A stretch of 64,000 nt of DNA, taken from the NCBI GenBank assembly GCA_018261755.1, contig JAGTRJ010000007.1, positions 1 through 64,000 of the forward strand, in the 5' to 3' direction. The stretch's first letter is position 1, and each line of letters begins with the position of its first letter. Below the pieces are notes generated by a model that worked only from the letters and a program-made list of their open reading frames with translations, ran no database searches and had not been told where the DNA came from. The DNA is from Burkholderiaceae bacterium. GTDB lineage: Bacteria; Pseudomonadota; Gammaproteobacteria; Burkholderiales; Burkholderiaceae_D. Shown here piece after piece: positions 8,148 to 18,169 of the stretch. Position numbers and translations under genes: made by a program.

Positions 8148-10531
8148 AACAATGGCTGGCCCGTCAATGGGGCGTTGAAGACCCGGACAACCCGCAGCTT
8201 TGGCTGAAAAGGATGTTCTGGCTGCAGCGCGAAACGAAACCGGTCGAGGCCAAACCCGTTTGGCGCCAGTTGCTGATATGGCCAGTCACCCTCATCGGCG
8301 CCACGCTGGCAGCAGCATTCTGGCTGTTGCAGGCATCATGGCGCTCTCTGCTCAGGCTGCTGCCGGACATCGATCATGCGGCTCTGGGCCGCCGCATGCT
8401 TGGCTGGGTCGATTCGCCACTGTTCCGTTTCGCGCCGATCCGCTGGGTGCTGCTGCTGCTGGCCATCATTGTTTTCGCCATTGCCGCCACCACACCGTTC
8501 GACTGGCCCGGCCAGGCGCTGTTCGCGCTGCTGCTGTGGTGCCTGGCGATGTTCTCGCGGCAGGTAGTCGGCAACATGACCAACCTGATCCTGATGGTGC
8601 TGTCAATTCTGGCCACCACCCGCTATGCGTGGTGGCGCGTCACGCAGACGGTTCCAGCCGACGGCTGGGAATTCGCCCTCGGCGTCGTGCTGCTGGCAGC
8701 CGAAGCCTATTGCTGGATCATTCTCGTTTTCGGCTATCTGCAAACGGCCTGGCCGCTAAAGCGCGCGCCGGCGGCGCTGCCGGCGGATTCGGCCACCTGG
8801 CCGACGGTCGATATCTTCATCCCAACCTACAACGAACCGCTGGAAGTGCTCAAGCCGACCGTGCTGGCCGCGCTGGCGATGGACTGGCCGCGCGACAAGC
8901 TCAACGTCTATGTGCTCGACGACGGCCGGAAAGAAGCATGCCGGCAATTCGCCGAAGCAGCCGGCGCACACTACATCACGCGCCCGGACAACACCCATGC
9001 GAAAGCAGGCAACCTGAACCACGCGCTGGCGTTGACGCAAGGGGAATTCATCACGGTATTCGACTGCGACCACCTGCCGACCCGTTCGTTCCTGAAAACG
9101 ACGATGGGCTGGTTCCTGAAGGATCCGCGCTGCGCGCTGCTGCAAACACCGCATCATTTCTTTTCGCCCGATCCGTTTGAACGCAATCTGAACACCTTCC
9201 GCCGCGTGCCGAACGAAGGCAACCTGTTCTATGGCCTAATCCAGGATGGCAACGACTTCTGGAACGCCACCTTCTTCTGCGGCTCGTGCGCGGTGCTGCG
9301 GCGCAAGGCACTGGACGAAATCGGTGGCGTGGCGGTCGAAACCGTAACCGAGGATGCGCACACCGCGCTGAAGATGCACCGCCTCGGCTACACCTCGGCC
9401 TACATCAACATTACGCAGGCGGCTGGCTTGGCAACGGAAAGCCTGTCCGGCCACGTCGGGCAACGCATCCGCTGGGCGCGCGGCATGGCGCAGATTTTCC
9501 GCATCGACAACCCATTCCTCGGCAAGGGGCTCGATTTATTCCAGCGCATCTGCTACGGCAATGCAATGATGCACTTCTTCTATGGCATCCCGCGCCTGAT
9601 TTTCCTGCTCGCGCCGATGGCATTCCTGTATTTCGAAATTCATATTTTCCATGCCGCTGCCAGCATGGTTGCACTGTACGCGCTGCCGCACATTCTGCTG
9701 GCAAACCTGACTAATGCGCATATCCAGGGGCGGCACCGCCACTCGTTCTGGTCCGAAATCTACGAAACCGTGCTCGCGTGGTACATCATGTTCCCGACCA
9801 CGATGGCCTTCATCAACCCGAAAGCCGGCAAGTTCAATGTCACCACCAAAGGCGGCATTGTCGAACAACCCTATTTCGACTGGACCATCTCGAAACCGTA
9901 CATCGCGCTGGTCGGCATCAACCTGCTCGGACTGGCGCTCGGCATCGTGCGACTGTTTTTCTGGAACCCGCATGAAACCGGCACGGTGGTGCTGAACCTC
10001 GCATGGACCAGCCTTAACCTGGTGATCCTCGGCGCCGCCATCGGCGTTGCCACCGAAAGCAGGCAGGTGCGAATCGCACACCGCGTTTCGACCAGACTGA
10101 AAGCCGCATTGCAGTTTGCCGATGGCAGCAGCGCCATCTGCCACACCGAAGATTATTCGATGAGCGGACTGGGGCTGCAGCTCGAACGCGCGCGCCGCCT
10201 GCCTGGTGGCGAAAAGGTTTGGGTATCGCTGTGGGATGGGCTGCGCGAACATGTTTTTCCGGCGCGCGTAATCGTCAGCCACGGCAAACGGCTGGGCGTG
10301 CAGTTCGAGCCGTTGTCGCTGGCGCAGGAATCGGAACTGATTCAGTGTACGTTTGCCCGCGCCGATGCCTGGGCCAACTGGAAAAGCCGCCAGGATGGCG
10401 ACCATCCGCTGCATGGCCTGCGGGAAATCGCCGAAGCCGGCGTCAACGGTTATGCGGCGCTCGGGCGCCACATGGCGGCCGCGTTCCGGAAGCGGTCCGC
10501 TGGCAGCGCACCGAAACGAGAAGCAGTCTGA
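8135..10531 (+). CDS. bcsA: Cellulose synthase catalytic subunit BcsA
   Basis: BcsA polymerises UDP-glucose into beta-1,4-glucan and extrudes it across the inner membrane. From the ATG at 8135 (GGAAAGG seven bases upstream; TTG 8129 is an alternative) it is 798 residues. N-terminal membrane helices are followed by a family 2 glycosyltransferase with DDG (262-264), DCD (310-312), TED (405-407) and QRIRW (443-447), then more helices and a C-terminal PilZ domain (about 640-735). The PilZ domain has RIAHR (RxxxR) and DYSMSGLG (DxSxxG), the cyclic di-GMP site that lifts autoinhibition. All catalytic residues are present, so it should be active. Confidence 0.98.
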   Translation: MSSIKQWLARQWGVEDPDNPQLWLKRMFWLQRETKPVEAKPVWRQLLIWPVTLIGATLAAAFWLLQASWRSLLRLLPDIDHAALGRRMLGWVDSPLFRFAPIRWVLLLLAIIVFAIAATTPFDWPGQALFALLLWCLAMFSRQVVGNMTNLILMVLSILATTRYAWWRVTQTVPADGWEFALGVVLLAAEAYCWIILVFGYLQTAWPLKRAPAALPADSATWPTVDIFIPTYNEPLEVLKPTVLAALAMDWPRDKLNVYVLDDGRKEACRQFAEAAGAHYITRPDNTHAKAGNLNHALALTQGEFITVFDCDHLPTRSFLKTTMGWFLKDPRCALLQTPHHFFSPDPFERNLNTFRRVPNEGNLFYGLIQDGNDFWNATFFCGSCAVLRRKALDEIGGVAVETVTEDAHTALKMHRLGYTSAYINITQAAGLATESLSGHVGQRIRWARGMAQIFRIDNPFLGKGLDLFQRICYGNAMMHFFYGIPRLIFLLAPMAFLYFEIHIFHAAASMVALYALPHILLANLTNAHIQGRHRHSFWSEIYETVLAWYIMFPTTMAFINPKAGKFNVTTKGGIVEQPYFDWTISKPYIALVGINLLGLALGIVRLFFWNPHETGTVVLNLAWTSLNLVILGAAIGVATESRQVRIAHRVSTRLKAALQFADGSSAICHTEDYSMSGLGLQLERARRLPGGEKVWVSLWDGLREHVFPARVIVSHGKRLGVQFEPLSLAQESELIQCTFARADAWANWKSRQDGDHPLHGLREIAEAGVNGYAALGRHMAAAFRKRSAGSAPKREAV

Positions 10532-10559
10532 ACTGAAACCATGGTCAACTGGGGGAACG

Positions 10560-12794
10560 ATGATGTCACGCCTGATTAAACCTCTCATGCTGCTGGCAGC
10601 CCTGTGGCTTGCTCCGAGCCTGCATTCGCTGGCCGCGCCTGACAATGCGAATGCCGTCCGCCGTTCGACAATCCAGTTCAAGGAAATGGGCGCGTTCAAG
10701 CCAATCGAATTGCGCGGCGTCGAGGGCAATGCCAATTTCCCGTTCGGCGTCAGACTGGATGAGGTCGTCACCCGCGCCAAACTGGCGATCGAATACACGC
10801 TGTCGCCGGCGCTGCTGCCAGACGTGTCGCACGTCAAGGTCTACCTGAATGACGACGTGCTGGCGACAATCCCGGTCACGAAAGAAAATACCCGCACGCC
10901 GAGAAAGCTGGAACTGATGCTCGATGGCCGCCACTTCACCGACTTCAACAAGCTGCGCCTGCAATTGATTGGCCACTACACCAACGATTGCGAATTCCCG
11001 TATCACACCAGCCTGTGGGCCAACGTCAGCCAGGCCAGCACGCTGGAACTGGAACTCAAGCCGGTCGCGCTGAAAAGCGATCTGGCGCTGCTGCCGGCAC
11101 CGTTCTTCGATCATCGCGACAACCGCCTGCTGAAACTGCCATTCGTGTTTGCCGCCAAACCGTCATTTGACACGCTGCGCGCTGCCGGCGGGCTGGCATC
11201 GTGGTTCGGCGCGCTGGCCTCGTATCGCGGCGCGCGTTTCCCGACGCATCTGAATGCACTGCCGGAACGCCACGGCGTCGTCTTTGCCACCAACAATGAG
11301 CGGCCTGATTTCCTGGCAAAGATCGACCCGGTCGACGCGCCGACGATTTCGCTGATCACGCATCCGACGAACCCGACCGGCAAGCTGCTGCTGATTCTCG
11401 GGCGCGATGCGGCCGACCTGAAGATTGCCGCCGATGCGCTGGCGCTCGGCAAGGCCAGCTTGTCCGGCACCTCGGTCACCGTCAAGTCACTCGAATATCC
11501 GGCCAGGCGCGCCGCCTACGATGCGCCGAACTGGCTGCAACCTGGCCGGCCAGTGCCGCTGGGCGAACTGGTTGGCAGCCCGGCCGATCTGCAGCGCAAG
11601 GGCTACACGCTCGATCCGATCCGCGTCAATCTCCGCCTGCCGGCCGACCTGTTCACCTGGGGCCACAAGGGCTTGCCGCTGGATTTGAAATATCGTTATT
11701 CTCAGCCGGCAGATGAAGCCAATGCCAGCCTGAACATCGAGCTGAACAATGAATTCGTCGAATCGCTGAACCTGACCTCGGCCAGCGGCAACAAGGGCAA
11801 GAACCGGCTGACGCTGCCGGTGATGGAGGATGGCTTCGTGCGCGACATCAGCGGCGTGATGCTGCCGGCATTCCTGCTCGGCAGCAGCAACCAGCTGCAG
11901 TTCTCGTTCTATCTGCCGACCAGCGATACCGGCCACTGCCGTACCGTGCTGCCGCCGGACATGCGCGGCTCGATCGACCCCGATTCGACGCTCGACATGA
12001 GCGGCATGCACCACTACGCCGCGATGCCGAACCTGGCGTTCTTCGCCAGCAGCGGCTATCCGTTCACCAAATACGCCGATCTGGCGGAAACCACGGTCGT
12101 GCTGCCGGAACAGGCCGGCAATGCCGACATCGAAACGATGCTGACCATGCTCGGCCACATGGGCCGCTCGACCGGCTTCCCCGGCCTGCACTTCAAGCTG
12201 ATCTCCGGCAGCGCGGCCAAGCAGGTCAAAGATGCCGATCTGCTGGTGATCGACAGCGGCGCGGGTGAAGACCTGTCCGACATCTGGGGCAAATCGCTGC
12301 CGGCGATGCTCGACGCGGCCAAGCGCACTTTCGTCAGCATGAGCAAGCCGCTCGACATGGCGTACGAATGGTTCGGCCTCGCGCCGAAAAAGGCCGCTGC
12401 GCCCGCCGCCAGCAGCGTGCTGCTCGGTTCCGGGCCGCTGGCTGCGTTCATGGGATTCGAATCGCCGACCAGCCCGTCGCGCAGCGTGGTGGTGGTGTCG
12501 GCCAATGCGCCCGAAGCGCTGACGCTGGCGATGGACGGCTTGCTCGACAACGCCAAGGTAACTGCGATCCGCGGCGACCTGACATTGCTGCGCGGCGATC
12601 AGGTCGACAGCTTCCGCGTGAATGACGTGTATTACGTCGGCAAGCTACCGTGGTGGAGCTGGGCATGGTTCCATCTGCAAAACCATCCGCTGCTGCTGAC
12701 CATCGCCGGCATCGTGGTCGGCCTGTTCATCGCGCTGGCACTGTTTGCAATACTGCGCGCAAGGGCAGCCCGCCGCCTGACGGAACGGAAATAA
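10560..12794 (+). CDS. bcsB: Cellulose synthase periplasmic subunit BcsB
   Basis: BcsB is the periplasmic partner of BcsA that guides the nascent glucan; its C-terminal helix is needed for BcsA activity. The 744-residue protein has a cleavable signal peptide (LMLLAALWLAPSLHSLAA), tandem carbohydrate-binding and flavodoxin-like domains (NDCEFPYHTSLWANVS near 140) and a C-terminal membrane helix (LLLTIAGIVVGLFIALALFAIL) followed by a basic tail. GGGGGAACG precedes the tandem ATGs at 10560 and 10563. It sits 28 bases after bcsA in the canonical A-B-Z-C order. Confidence 0.97.
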   Translation: MMSRLIKPLMLLAALWLAPSLHSLAAPDNANAVRRSTIQFKEMGAFKPIELRGVEGNANFPFGVRLDEVVTRAKLAIEYTLSPALLPDVSHVKVYLNDDVLATIPVTKENTRTPRKLELMLDGRHFTDFNKLRLQLIGHYTNDCEFPYHTSLWANVSQASTLELELKPVALKSDLALLPAPFFDHRDNRLLKLPFVFAAKPSFDTLRAAGGLASWFGALASYRGARFPTHLNALPERHGVVFATNNERPDFLAKIDPVDAPTISLITHPTNPTGKLLLILGRDAADLKIAADALALGKASLSGTSVTVKSLEYPARRAAYDAPNWLQPGRPVPLGELVGSPADLQRKGYTLDPIRVNLRLPADLFTWGHKGLPLDLKYRYSQPADEANASLNIELNNEFVESLNLTSASGNKGKNRLTLPVMEDGFVRDISGVMLPAFLLGSSNQLQFSFYLPTSDTGHCRTVLPPDMRGSIDPDSTLDMSGMHHYAAMPNLAFFASSGYPFTKYADLAETTVVLPEQAGNADIETMLTMLGHMGRSTGFPGLHFKLISGSAAKQVKDADLLVIDSGAGEDLSDIWGKSLPAMLDAAKRTFVSMSKPLDMAYEWFGLAPKKAAAPAASSVLLGSGPLAAFMGFESPTSPSRSVVVVSANAPEALTLAMDGLLDNAKVTAIRGDLTLLRGDQVDSFRVNDVYYVGKLPWWSWAWFHLQNHPLLLTIAGIVVGLFIALALFAILRARAARRLTERK

Positions 12795-12806
12795 CGGGAT
12801 AGCGAA

Positions 12807-13991
12807 ATGATGCTTCGAGCCAGTTCGCCTGCATGTCCTGTCAGCCTGTGGCAATGGGGCTGGCGGGCGCTGGCGCTGCTGTGCTGCTGCCTGGGCACCG
12901 CGCACGCGGCGCGCACCGGCTGCCATGCGCCGCCCTGGCCGCAATGGGAAACATTCAAAGCCAGTTTCATCAGCCGGGATGGCCGCGTCATCGACCGCAG
13001 CACGTCGCGGCAGCAAACCGTGTCCGAAGGGCAGGCGTATGCGCTGTTCTTCGCGCTGGTGGCCAACGACCGGCCGGCCTTCGCGCGCATCCTGCAATGG
13101 ACCGAAGACAACCTGGCCGGCGGCGATCTGACCGACCGGCTGCCAGCGTGGCACTGGGGCCGCAAGGATGACGGCAGCTGGGGCGTGCTCGATGCGAATC
13201 CTGCGGCGGATGCCGACCTGTGGCTGGTGTATGCGCTCGGCGAGGCTGGCCGGCTGTGGCAGGAGCGCCGTTACGTCGCACTGTCATCGCTGCTGGCAAA
13301 CCGCATCCTGGCCGAAGAAACGGCGAACATCCCCGGACTGGGGCTGACATTGCTGCCGGCGCCGCACGGCTTTCGCGTCAGCCCATCGGTCTGGCGGCTG
13401 AACCCGAGCTACCTGCCGATACAACTGTTCGACTGGCTGGGCAGCAGGAGCAGCGATCCGCGATGGCGTGCGCTGGCCGCTTCATCGTTGCGCGTCATGC
13501 TCGAATCCGCGCCGCGCGGCTACTCGCCGGACTGGATCCTGTACGAAGCCGGCAAGGGATTCCGCATCGACAGTGAAGGCGAGGGCAATGGCAAGGGCGG
13601 CTACAACGCCATCCGCGTTTACCTGTGGGCCGGCATGCTGTCGCCGGATACCTCGACTCACGCCAGACTGCAGGCCGCCTTCGCGCCGATGGCCGAATAC
13701 GTCGCGCGCCGCGGCCACCCGCCGGAACAGATCGACATCCTCGACGGCCGCGCCAACGGCCCCGGCCCGACCGGATTCTCGGCCGCGATGCTGCCGTTTC
13801 TGTCTGCGCCAAACAACAGTGTCGCCTTGAAAACCCAAATCGACCGGATAATGACCCAACCGCCGCGTGCCGAAGCCTATTACGAACAGGCGCTGATGCT
13901 GTTCGCTCTGGGCTGGCGCAACGGGCACTATCGCTTCGCAAAAGACGGAAGCCTGCAGCCATCCTGGAAAACGACATGCAACCAAGCCTGA
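12807..13991 (+). CDS. bcsZ: Periplasmic endo-1,4-beta-glucanase BcsZ (GH8)
   Basis: BcsZ is a family 8 endoglucanase in the periplasm that trims mis-secreted cellulose and promotes export. The 394-residue protein carries a signal peptide (ALALLCCCLGTAHAA) and GH8 landmarks: SEGQAYALFFALVAND with the general acid Glu, WHWGRKDDGSWGVLDANPA and DADLWLVYAL with the catalytic Asp region. The start has tandem ATGs at 12807/12810. Its 3' end overlaps bcsC by 16 bases, indicating translational coupling. Confidence 0.96.
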   Translation: MMLRASSPACPVSLWQWGWRALALLCCCLGTAHAARTGCHAPPWPQWETFKASFISRDGRVIDRSTSRQQTVSEGQAYALFFALVANDRPAFARILQWTEDNLAGGDLTDRLPAWHWGRKDDGSWGVLDANPAADADLWLVYALGEAGRLWQERRYVALSSLLANRILAEETANIPGLGLTLLPAPHGFRVSPSVWRLNPSYLPIQLFDWLGSRSSDPRWRALAASSLRVMLESAPRGYSPDWILYEAGKGFRIDSEGEGNGKGGYNAIRVYLWAGMLSPDTSTHARLQAAFAPMAEYVARRGHPPEQIDILDGRANGPGPTGFSAAMLPFLSAPNNSVALKTQIDRIMTQPPRAEAYYEQALMLFALGWRNGHYRFAKDGSLQPSWKTTCNQA

Positions 13992-16900
13992 ACCGGATTA
14001 CTGCCGCACTGATCCTCGCCGGAATCATGTGCATTCCCGCCCACGCCGATCCCGAAAGCGGCGCGCCGCGCGACCTGATGCGCAGCGCGCGCCTGTGGGA
14101 TGCGAAGGAACGGCCCGATCTGGCGAAATCGATCCTCGAAAAACTGCAAAAGCTCGAAAGCAGCCCGGACGTGCTGCTGATGCTGGGCGACCTCGAAGCG
14201 CGGCTCGGAAACGCGCAGCGCGCCGGCGAATACCTGCAGCAGCTCGAACGGCAATATCCGAAGCATCCGCACATCCGCGCGTTGCGCAACCTGATCGCGG
14301 CCAACACCAGCGGCAAGGAAACGCTGACGCAGGCCCGGCTGGCGGCGCGTGCCGGCAACAACGACACCGCGGCGCAACTGCTGCGACGGCTGTATCCCGA
14401 CGGCGCGCCGCCGGGCGAAGCCGGGGTCGAATACCACCTCGTCACCGGCAGCACCGCCAAAGGCTTTGCCGCCGCCTCGTCCGCGCTGGCCAGCCTGTAC
14501 CGCAGTACCGGCGAATCGCGCTACCGCCTTGCATGGCTGAAGCTGCAGGGCGACCGCAGCGTCACGCCAGAAGTGCTGCAAGGTTTCGAAGCACTGACCA
14601 GGGCATCCGACGTTCACCGACCAAAGCTGCAGGATTACTGGTGGCAGGCGATCGTCCGGCAGGCAGCCGGGCCGGCCAAACAGAAATGGGTCGGGCGCTA
14701 CCTGAAACAGTTTCCGGACGACAGGAATGCGGCCAACTATCTGGCCGAACTGCAAAAGCTGGATGAAGAAGCGCAGCGCATGGCCAGCGATCCTGCCGTG
14801 CGCGCGCGCCGCGCCGGGCTGGCATGGCTGGAAAAGGGGCAGCTTGCGCGGGCGGAACGCGAGTTGCGCCTGTCGCTGGCAAAACGGCCGCAGGATGCCG
14901 ACGTGATCGGCGGCATCGGCCTGGTCCGTTACCGGCAGGAACGGTTCGACGAAGCCCAGGACTGGTTCCGCCGGGCAGCGAAGGCCGACCCGGACAACAA
15001 GCGCTGGCCGGGGCTGATCCGCAGTTCGCGTTTCGGCAAGGAAATGAAGCGAGTCGAGCAAATGATCGCCGACGGCAGGATGGCCGAAGCGCGCAAAGCG
15101 GCGAAGGATGCGCTCAAGATCGATCCGAGCGCCGACAGCATCGCGCAGATTGCCGGTGCGCTGGCGAAAAGCGGCGATGCCGCCGAAGCGGAAATCTACT
15201 ACCGCAATGCGCTCAAGATCGAACCGGGCAACCGCGCTGCGCTGCGCGGCCTGCTCGGGCTGATGATCCAGAGCAACCGACGCGATGAAGCGCAGGCACT
15301 GATTGCGCAATTCCAGCAGCGGAATCCGAAAGAAGCCCAAAGCCTGAATGAGGATCGCGCCCGCCTGATGCGCTACGAAGCGAAGGATTATCTGGCGGCG
15401 AAGCACCACAGCCAGGCGATGCTGACGCTCGAATCGGCGCTGCTGCTGGCGCCGAAGGATGCGTGGATCCGCTACGACCTCGCCAGCCTGTACGATGAAC
15501 TCGGCCTGCGCCCGCTGAGCCAGAAAGTGATGGCCGACGGGCTGGCGCAGGCGCCGAACGACGACGACATGAACTACGCCGCCGCGCTGCTGCTGACCTC
15601 GCACGATCGCGAACAGGATGCGATCGATCGACTGGCGCGCGTACCGCAGTCGGCACGCACGGCCGGCATGAAGGAACTTGAAACCCGCGCGCGCATCAAG
15701 CTGCTCGTGCGGCAGGCGAAGGCGCAGCAGACCGGCGGCAACGCGGCCGAGGCGCAGCGGCTGATGGAACAGGCCGAACAGCATGCGGACAGCCAGCCGA
15801 AAGCGATCGAGCAGGCGGCCGAAGGCTGGTTCGGCATCGACCAGCGCGAGCGCGGGCTGGCATTGATGCGCCGCTATCTCGATGGCGACGCGAATGCGCC
15901 GCTGACAACGCGGCTGTATTACGCCTCGCTGTTGAACCGCGCGCGCGACGATCGCACGCTGGCCGGATTGCTGCCGGCCTTGCAGCAGCGCGCCGACTGG
16001 ACCGATGCGCAGCGCGATACGCTGCTGGAAATCGAAACCGATCTGGCGGTGCGCAAAATTGAGGATTTGCAAACGCGCGGCAAGTTTTCGCGCGCCCGCG
16101 CGCTGGCTGACCAACCGGCGGCGTTCGGCAAACCCGATACCGCGCCGACGCTGAAGTCGCGCGCGCGGCTGAAGCTCGAAGCAGGGCAGCCGAAGGACGC
16201 GCTGCCGCTGTTGCAGCAGGCGCTGAAAAAAACGCCGGACGACACCGAAGCGAAGCTGTTGCTGGCGCGTGCATACGAACAGGCGGGCGATGCGCGAGCC
16301 GCGACCAGAACCATCGATGAACTGCTACCGAAGCTGCCGCCGAACGACATCGAATCTCGGCTGTCGATCACGCGCATCGAAGTGCGGCTGCGCCAGTTCG
16401 ACCGCGCGCGGGCGCAAATTGCCGAGCTGAAGCAGCGCTTCCCGAACGATCCGGACATCCTGATCCAGGCTGGCCGGATCGAGCGCAGCGCGGCGCAATA
16501 CCCGGCGGCGCTGAATTATTTCCGTCAGGCGCAGGCGCTGGAGCAGCGCAGCGCGCCAGCGGCGCAAGTGCCGGTGCTGGAAGCGAACGGCAAATCGGTG
16601 CTGCCGGCCGGGCTGGTGCTGAAACCGGCACTGAATATCCCGCCGGCCGATGCGACCGGCGCGACACCAACGCCAGCATCGGCGCCGTTCAAGGCTGCGC
16701 TGCGCGAACCGACCACGGCCGAGCGAGAAATCGCCAGCATCGAACGGCGGCGCGATCCGCGCATCGAAACCGGCTTCGATTACCTCAGCAAGAGCGCAAC
16801 CGATGGCATGTCGTCGTACCGCGGGCATGAAATCCCGGTGGTGGCATTCTGGCCTATCGGTTACAGCGGCCACGCATTCGTGCAGACCGACCGCGTCAGC

Positions 16901-17911
16901 ATCGACGCCAAGAACCTGTCGCCGGACAAGGACACGTCCTACCTGTTCGGCCAGCTTGCCGCACGCCAGTACCGGCTGACGGCGCCGCTATCGCAAACCG
17001 CCAACGGCCAGTCGGTCGCGGTCGGCTATCAGGGCGACGACCTGCGCTGGGACATCGGCCTGATCGGGCTGGGCTTTCCGGTGCAGAATGTGGTCGGCGG
17101 CGTGCGCAAGAGCTGGGAAGTGAACAAGGTCGACTATGCGGTCGAACTGGCGCGCCGGCCTGTCACCAGCAGCCTGCTGGCCTATGCCGGCACGCGCGAT
17201 CCGGCCACTGGCAAGACTTGGGGCGGCGTGACCAACACCAACATCAGTGCGCGCGCCGGCACCGATTTCGGCCCGTTCTACGGCTACGCCAGCGCGGAAT
17301 TCGGCCTGTTGCGCGGCGAAAACGTGCTCAACAACCAGCGGCTGATGCTGCGCACCGGCATCAGCCGCGATTTCATCCGCCGGCCCGACATGCGGCTGAA
17401 CCTCGGGCTGGCACTGAGCCACTGGCGCTACAAGGAAAACGAGGATTTCTTCACCTATGGCCACGGCGGCTATTACAGCCCGCAGCAGTACACCGCGCTC
17501 GCGCTGCCGTTCGACTGGTATGGCCGCCGCGACAAGCTGACCTATCTGGTGCGCGGTTCGGTGTCGTATTCGAAATCCCGCCACAAGCAGATGCCGTTCT
17601 ACCCGACCGATGCCAGCCTGCAGGCGATGGCGGCCGGCAATTTTGCCGTCGGGCCGCAGAATTATCCGGCCGGTTACCCGACGCCATTCTATCCGGCTGA
17701 CAACAATGGCGGCGGCTTCGGCCGCGCGCTGCGGCTTGCGGCTGAATACCAGTTGACGCCGCATCTGGCGATAGGCGGCGTGATCGACATCGAGCGCTCC
17801 TCCTATTACGCGCCGAATTCATTCATGCTTTACCTGCGCTACCAGTTCGAACCGGTGTACCGTCCGACGCACCTGCGGCCGGTGCCGGTCGTGCCGTACT
17901 CGCGCTTCTGA
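13976..17911 (+). CDS. bcsC: Cellulose export outer-membrane protein BcsC (TPR plus barrel)
   Basis: BcsC carries cellulose across the outer membrane. The 1311-residue protein, from the ATG at 13976 inside the end of bcsZ, has a signal peptide (ITAALILAGIMCIPAHA), a long periplasmic TPR superhelix (about 40-870; repeats such as AEIYYRNALKIEPGNRAAL), a linker rich in Pro and Ala, and a C-terminal beta-barrel (about 930-1311) ending in alternating strands and a terminal aromatic residue (VVPYSRF). The long open reading frame on the opposite strand here is a by-product of the GC-rich TPR codons. Intact by length and domain order. Confidence 0.96.
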   Translation: MQPSLNRITAALILAGIMCIPAHADPESGAPRDLMRSARLWDAKERPDLAKSILEKLQKLESSPDVLLMLGDLEARLGNAQRAGEYLQQLERQYPKHPHIRALRNLIAANTSGKETLTQARLAARAGNNDTAAQLLRRLYPDGAPPGEAGVEYHLVTGSTAKGFAAASSALASLYRSTGESRYRLAWLKLQGDRSVTPEVLQGFEALTRASDVHRPKLQDYWWQAIVRQAAGPAKQKWVGRYLKQFPDDRNAANYLAELQKLDEEAQRMASDPAVRARRAGLAWLEKGQLARAERELRLSLAKRPQDADVIGGIGLVRYRQERFDEAQDWFRRAAKADPDNKRWPGLIRSSRFGKEMKRVEQMIADGRMAEARKAAKDALKIDPSADSIAQIAGALAKSGDAAEAEIYYRNALKIEPGNRAALRGLLGLMIQSNRRDEAQALIAQFQQRNPKEAQSLNEDRARLMRYEAKDYLAAKHHSQAMLTLESALLLAPKDAWIRYDLASLYDELGLRPLSQKVMADGLAQAPNDDDMNYAAALLLTSHDREQDAIDRLARVPQSARTAGMKELETRARIKLLVRQAKAQQTGGNAAEAQRLMEQAEQHADSQPKAIEQAAEGWFGIDQRERGLALMRRYLDGDANAPLTTRLYYASLLNRARDDRTLAGLLPALQQRADWTDAQRDTLLEIETDLAVRKIEDLQTRGKFSRARALADQPAAFGKPDTAPTLKSRARLKLEAGQPKDALPLLQQALKKTPDDTEAKLLLARAYEQAGDARAATRTIDELLPKLPPNDIESRLSITRIEVRLRQFDRARAQIAELKQRFPNDPDILIQAGRIERSAAQYPAALNYFRQAQALEQRSAPAAQVPVLEANGKSVLPAGLVLKPALNIPPADATGATPTPASAPFKAALREPTTAEREIASIERRRDPRIETGFDYLSKSATDGMSSYRGHEIPVVAFWPIGYSGHAFVQTDRVSIDAKNLSPDKDTSYLFGQLAARQYRLTAPLSQTANGQSVAVGYQGDDLRWDIGLIGLGFPVQNVVGGVRKSWEVNKVDYAVELARRPVTSSLLAYAGTRDPATGKTWGGVTNTNISARAGTDFGPFYGYASAEFGLLRGENVLNNQRLMLRTGISRDFIRRPDMRLNLGLALSHWRYKENEDFFTYGHGGYYSPQQYTALALPFDWYGRRDKLTYLVRGSVSYSKSRHKQMPFYPTDASLQAMAAGNFAVGPQNYPAGYPTPFYPADNNGGGFGRALRLAAEYQLTPHLAIGGVIDIERSSYYAPNSFMLYLRYQFEPVYRPTHLRPVPVVPYSRF

Positions 17912-18025
17912 TGCGGCTGACGCCGCTGATGCTGCGACACAACTGACACTTCGTGCGCCGCCGTCACGCTGGAGCCCGAAGTACGCTTTTTCAGCCTGTC
18001 CGTCGCTGCGGCTGCCGGCTGGCAG

Positions 18026-18147
18026 CCAAAATAACTGACCGAGCGGCGGCTTTCGTTCAATTAGACCGAAAAATATACTCCGGTCAGTATTCAAAAATAG
18101 CCAGCAAAATCGTGGCCCGGAAGCACGCTTTGGCTATATACCCCCCA
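18026..18147 (+). repeat. Intergenic repeat, copy A
   Basis: A ~120-base non-coding element whose second copy lies at 20926-21049 in the same orientation. Both share the blocks CCAAAA-TAACTGA, GGTCAATTAG-like, AAAAATATACT, CAGTATT, AGCCAGCAAAA, GTGGCCCGG and CTATATACCCCC, with scattered substitutions. A small hairpin ATACT...AGTAT at its centre is retained in both. Copy A lies between convergent bcsC and bcsG, and 8-base arms ACTGACCG/CGGTCAGT occur only in this copy. It is not a family I can name. Confidence 0.8.
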
Positions 18148-18169
18148 TGAAATCCGACTTGGCTGCTGG

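Noticed and set aside
9536-10837. A 433-codon minus-strand frame across bcsA and bcsB
   Set aside because: It spans two certain genes on the other strand and has no recognisable motif.
13928-16114. A 728-codon open frame on the minus strand
   Set aside because: It is antisense to bcsC, has no ribosome site or domain, and its composition mirrors the GC-rich TPR codons.
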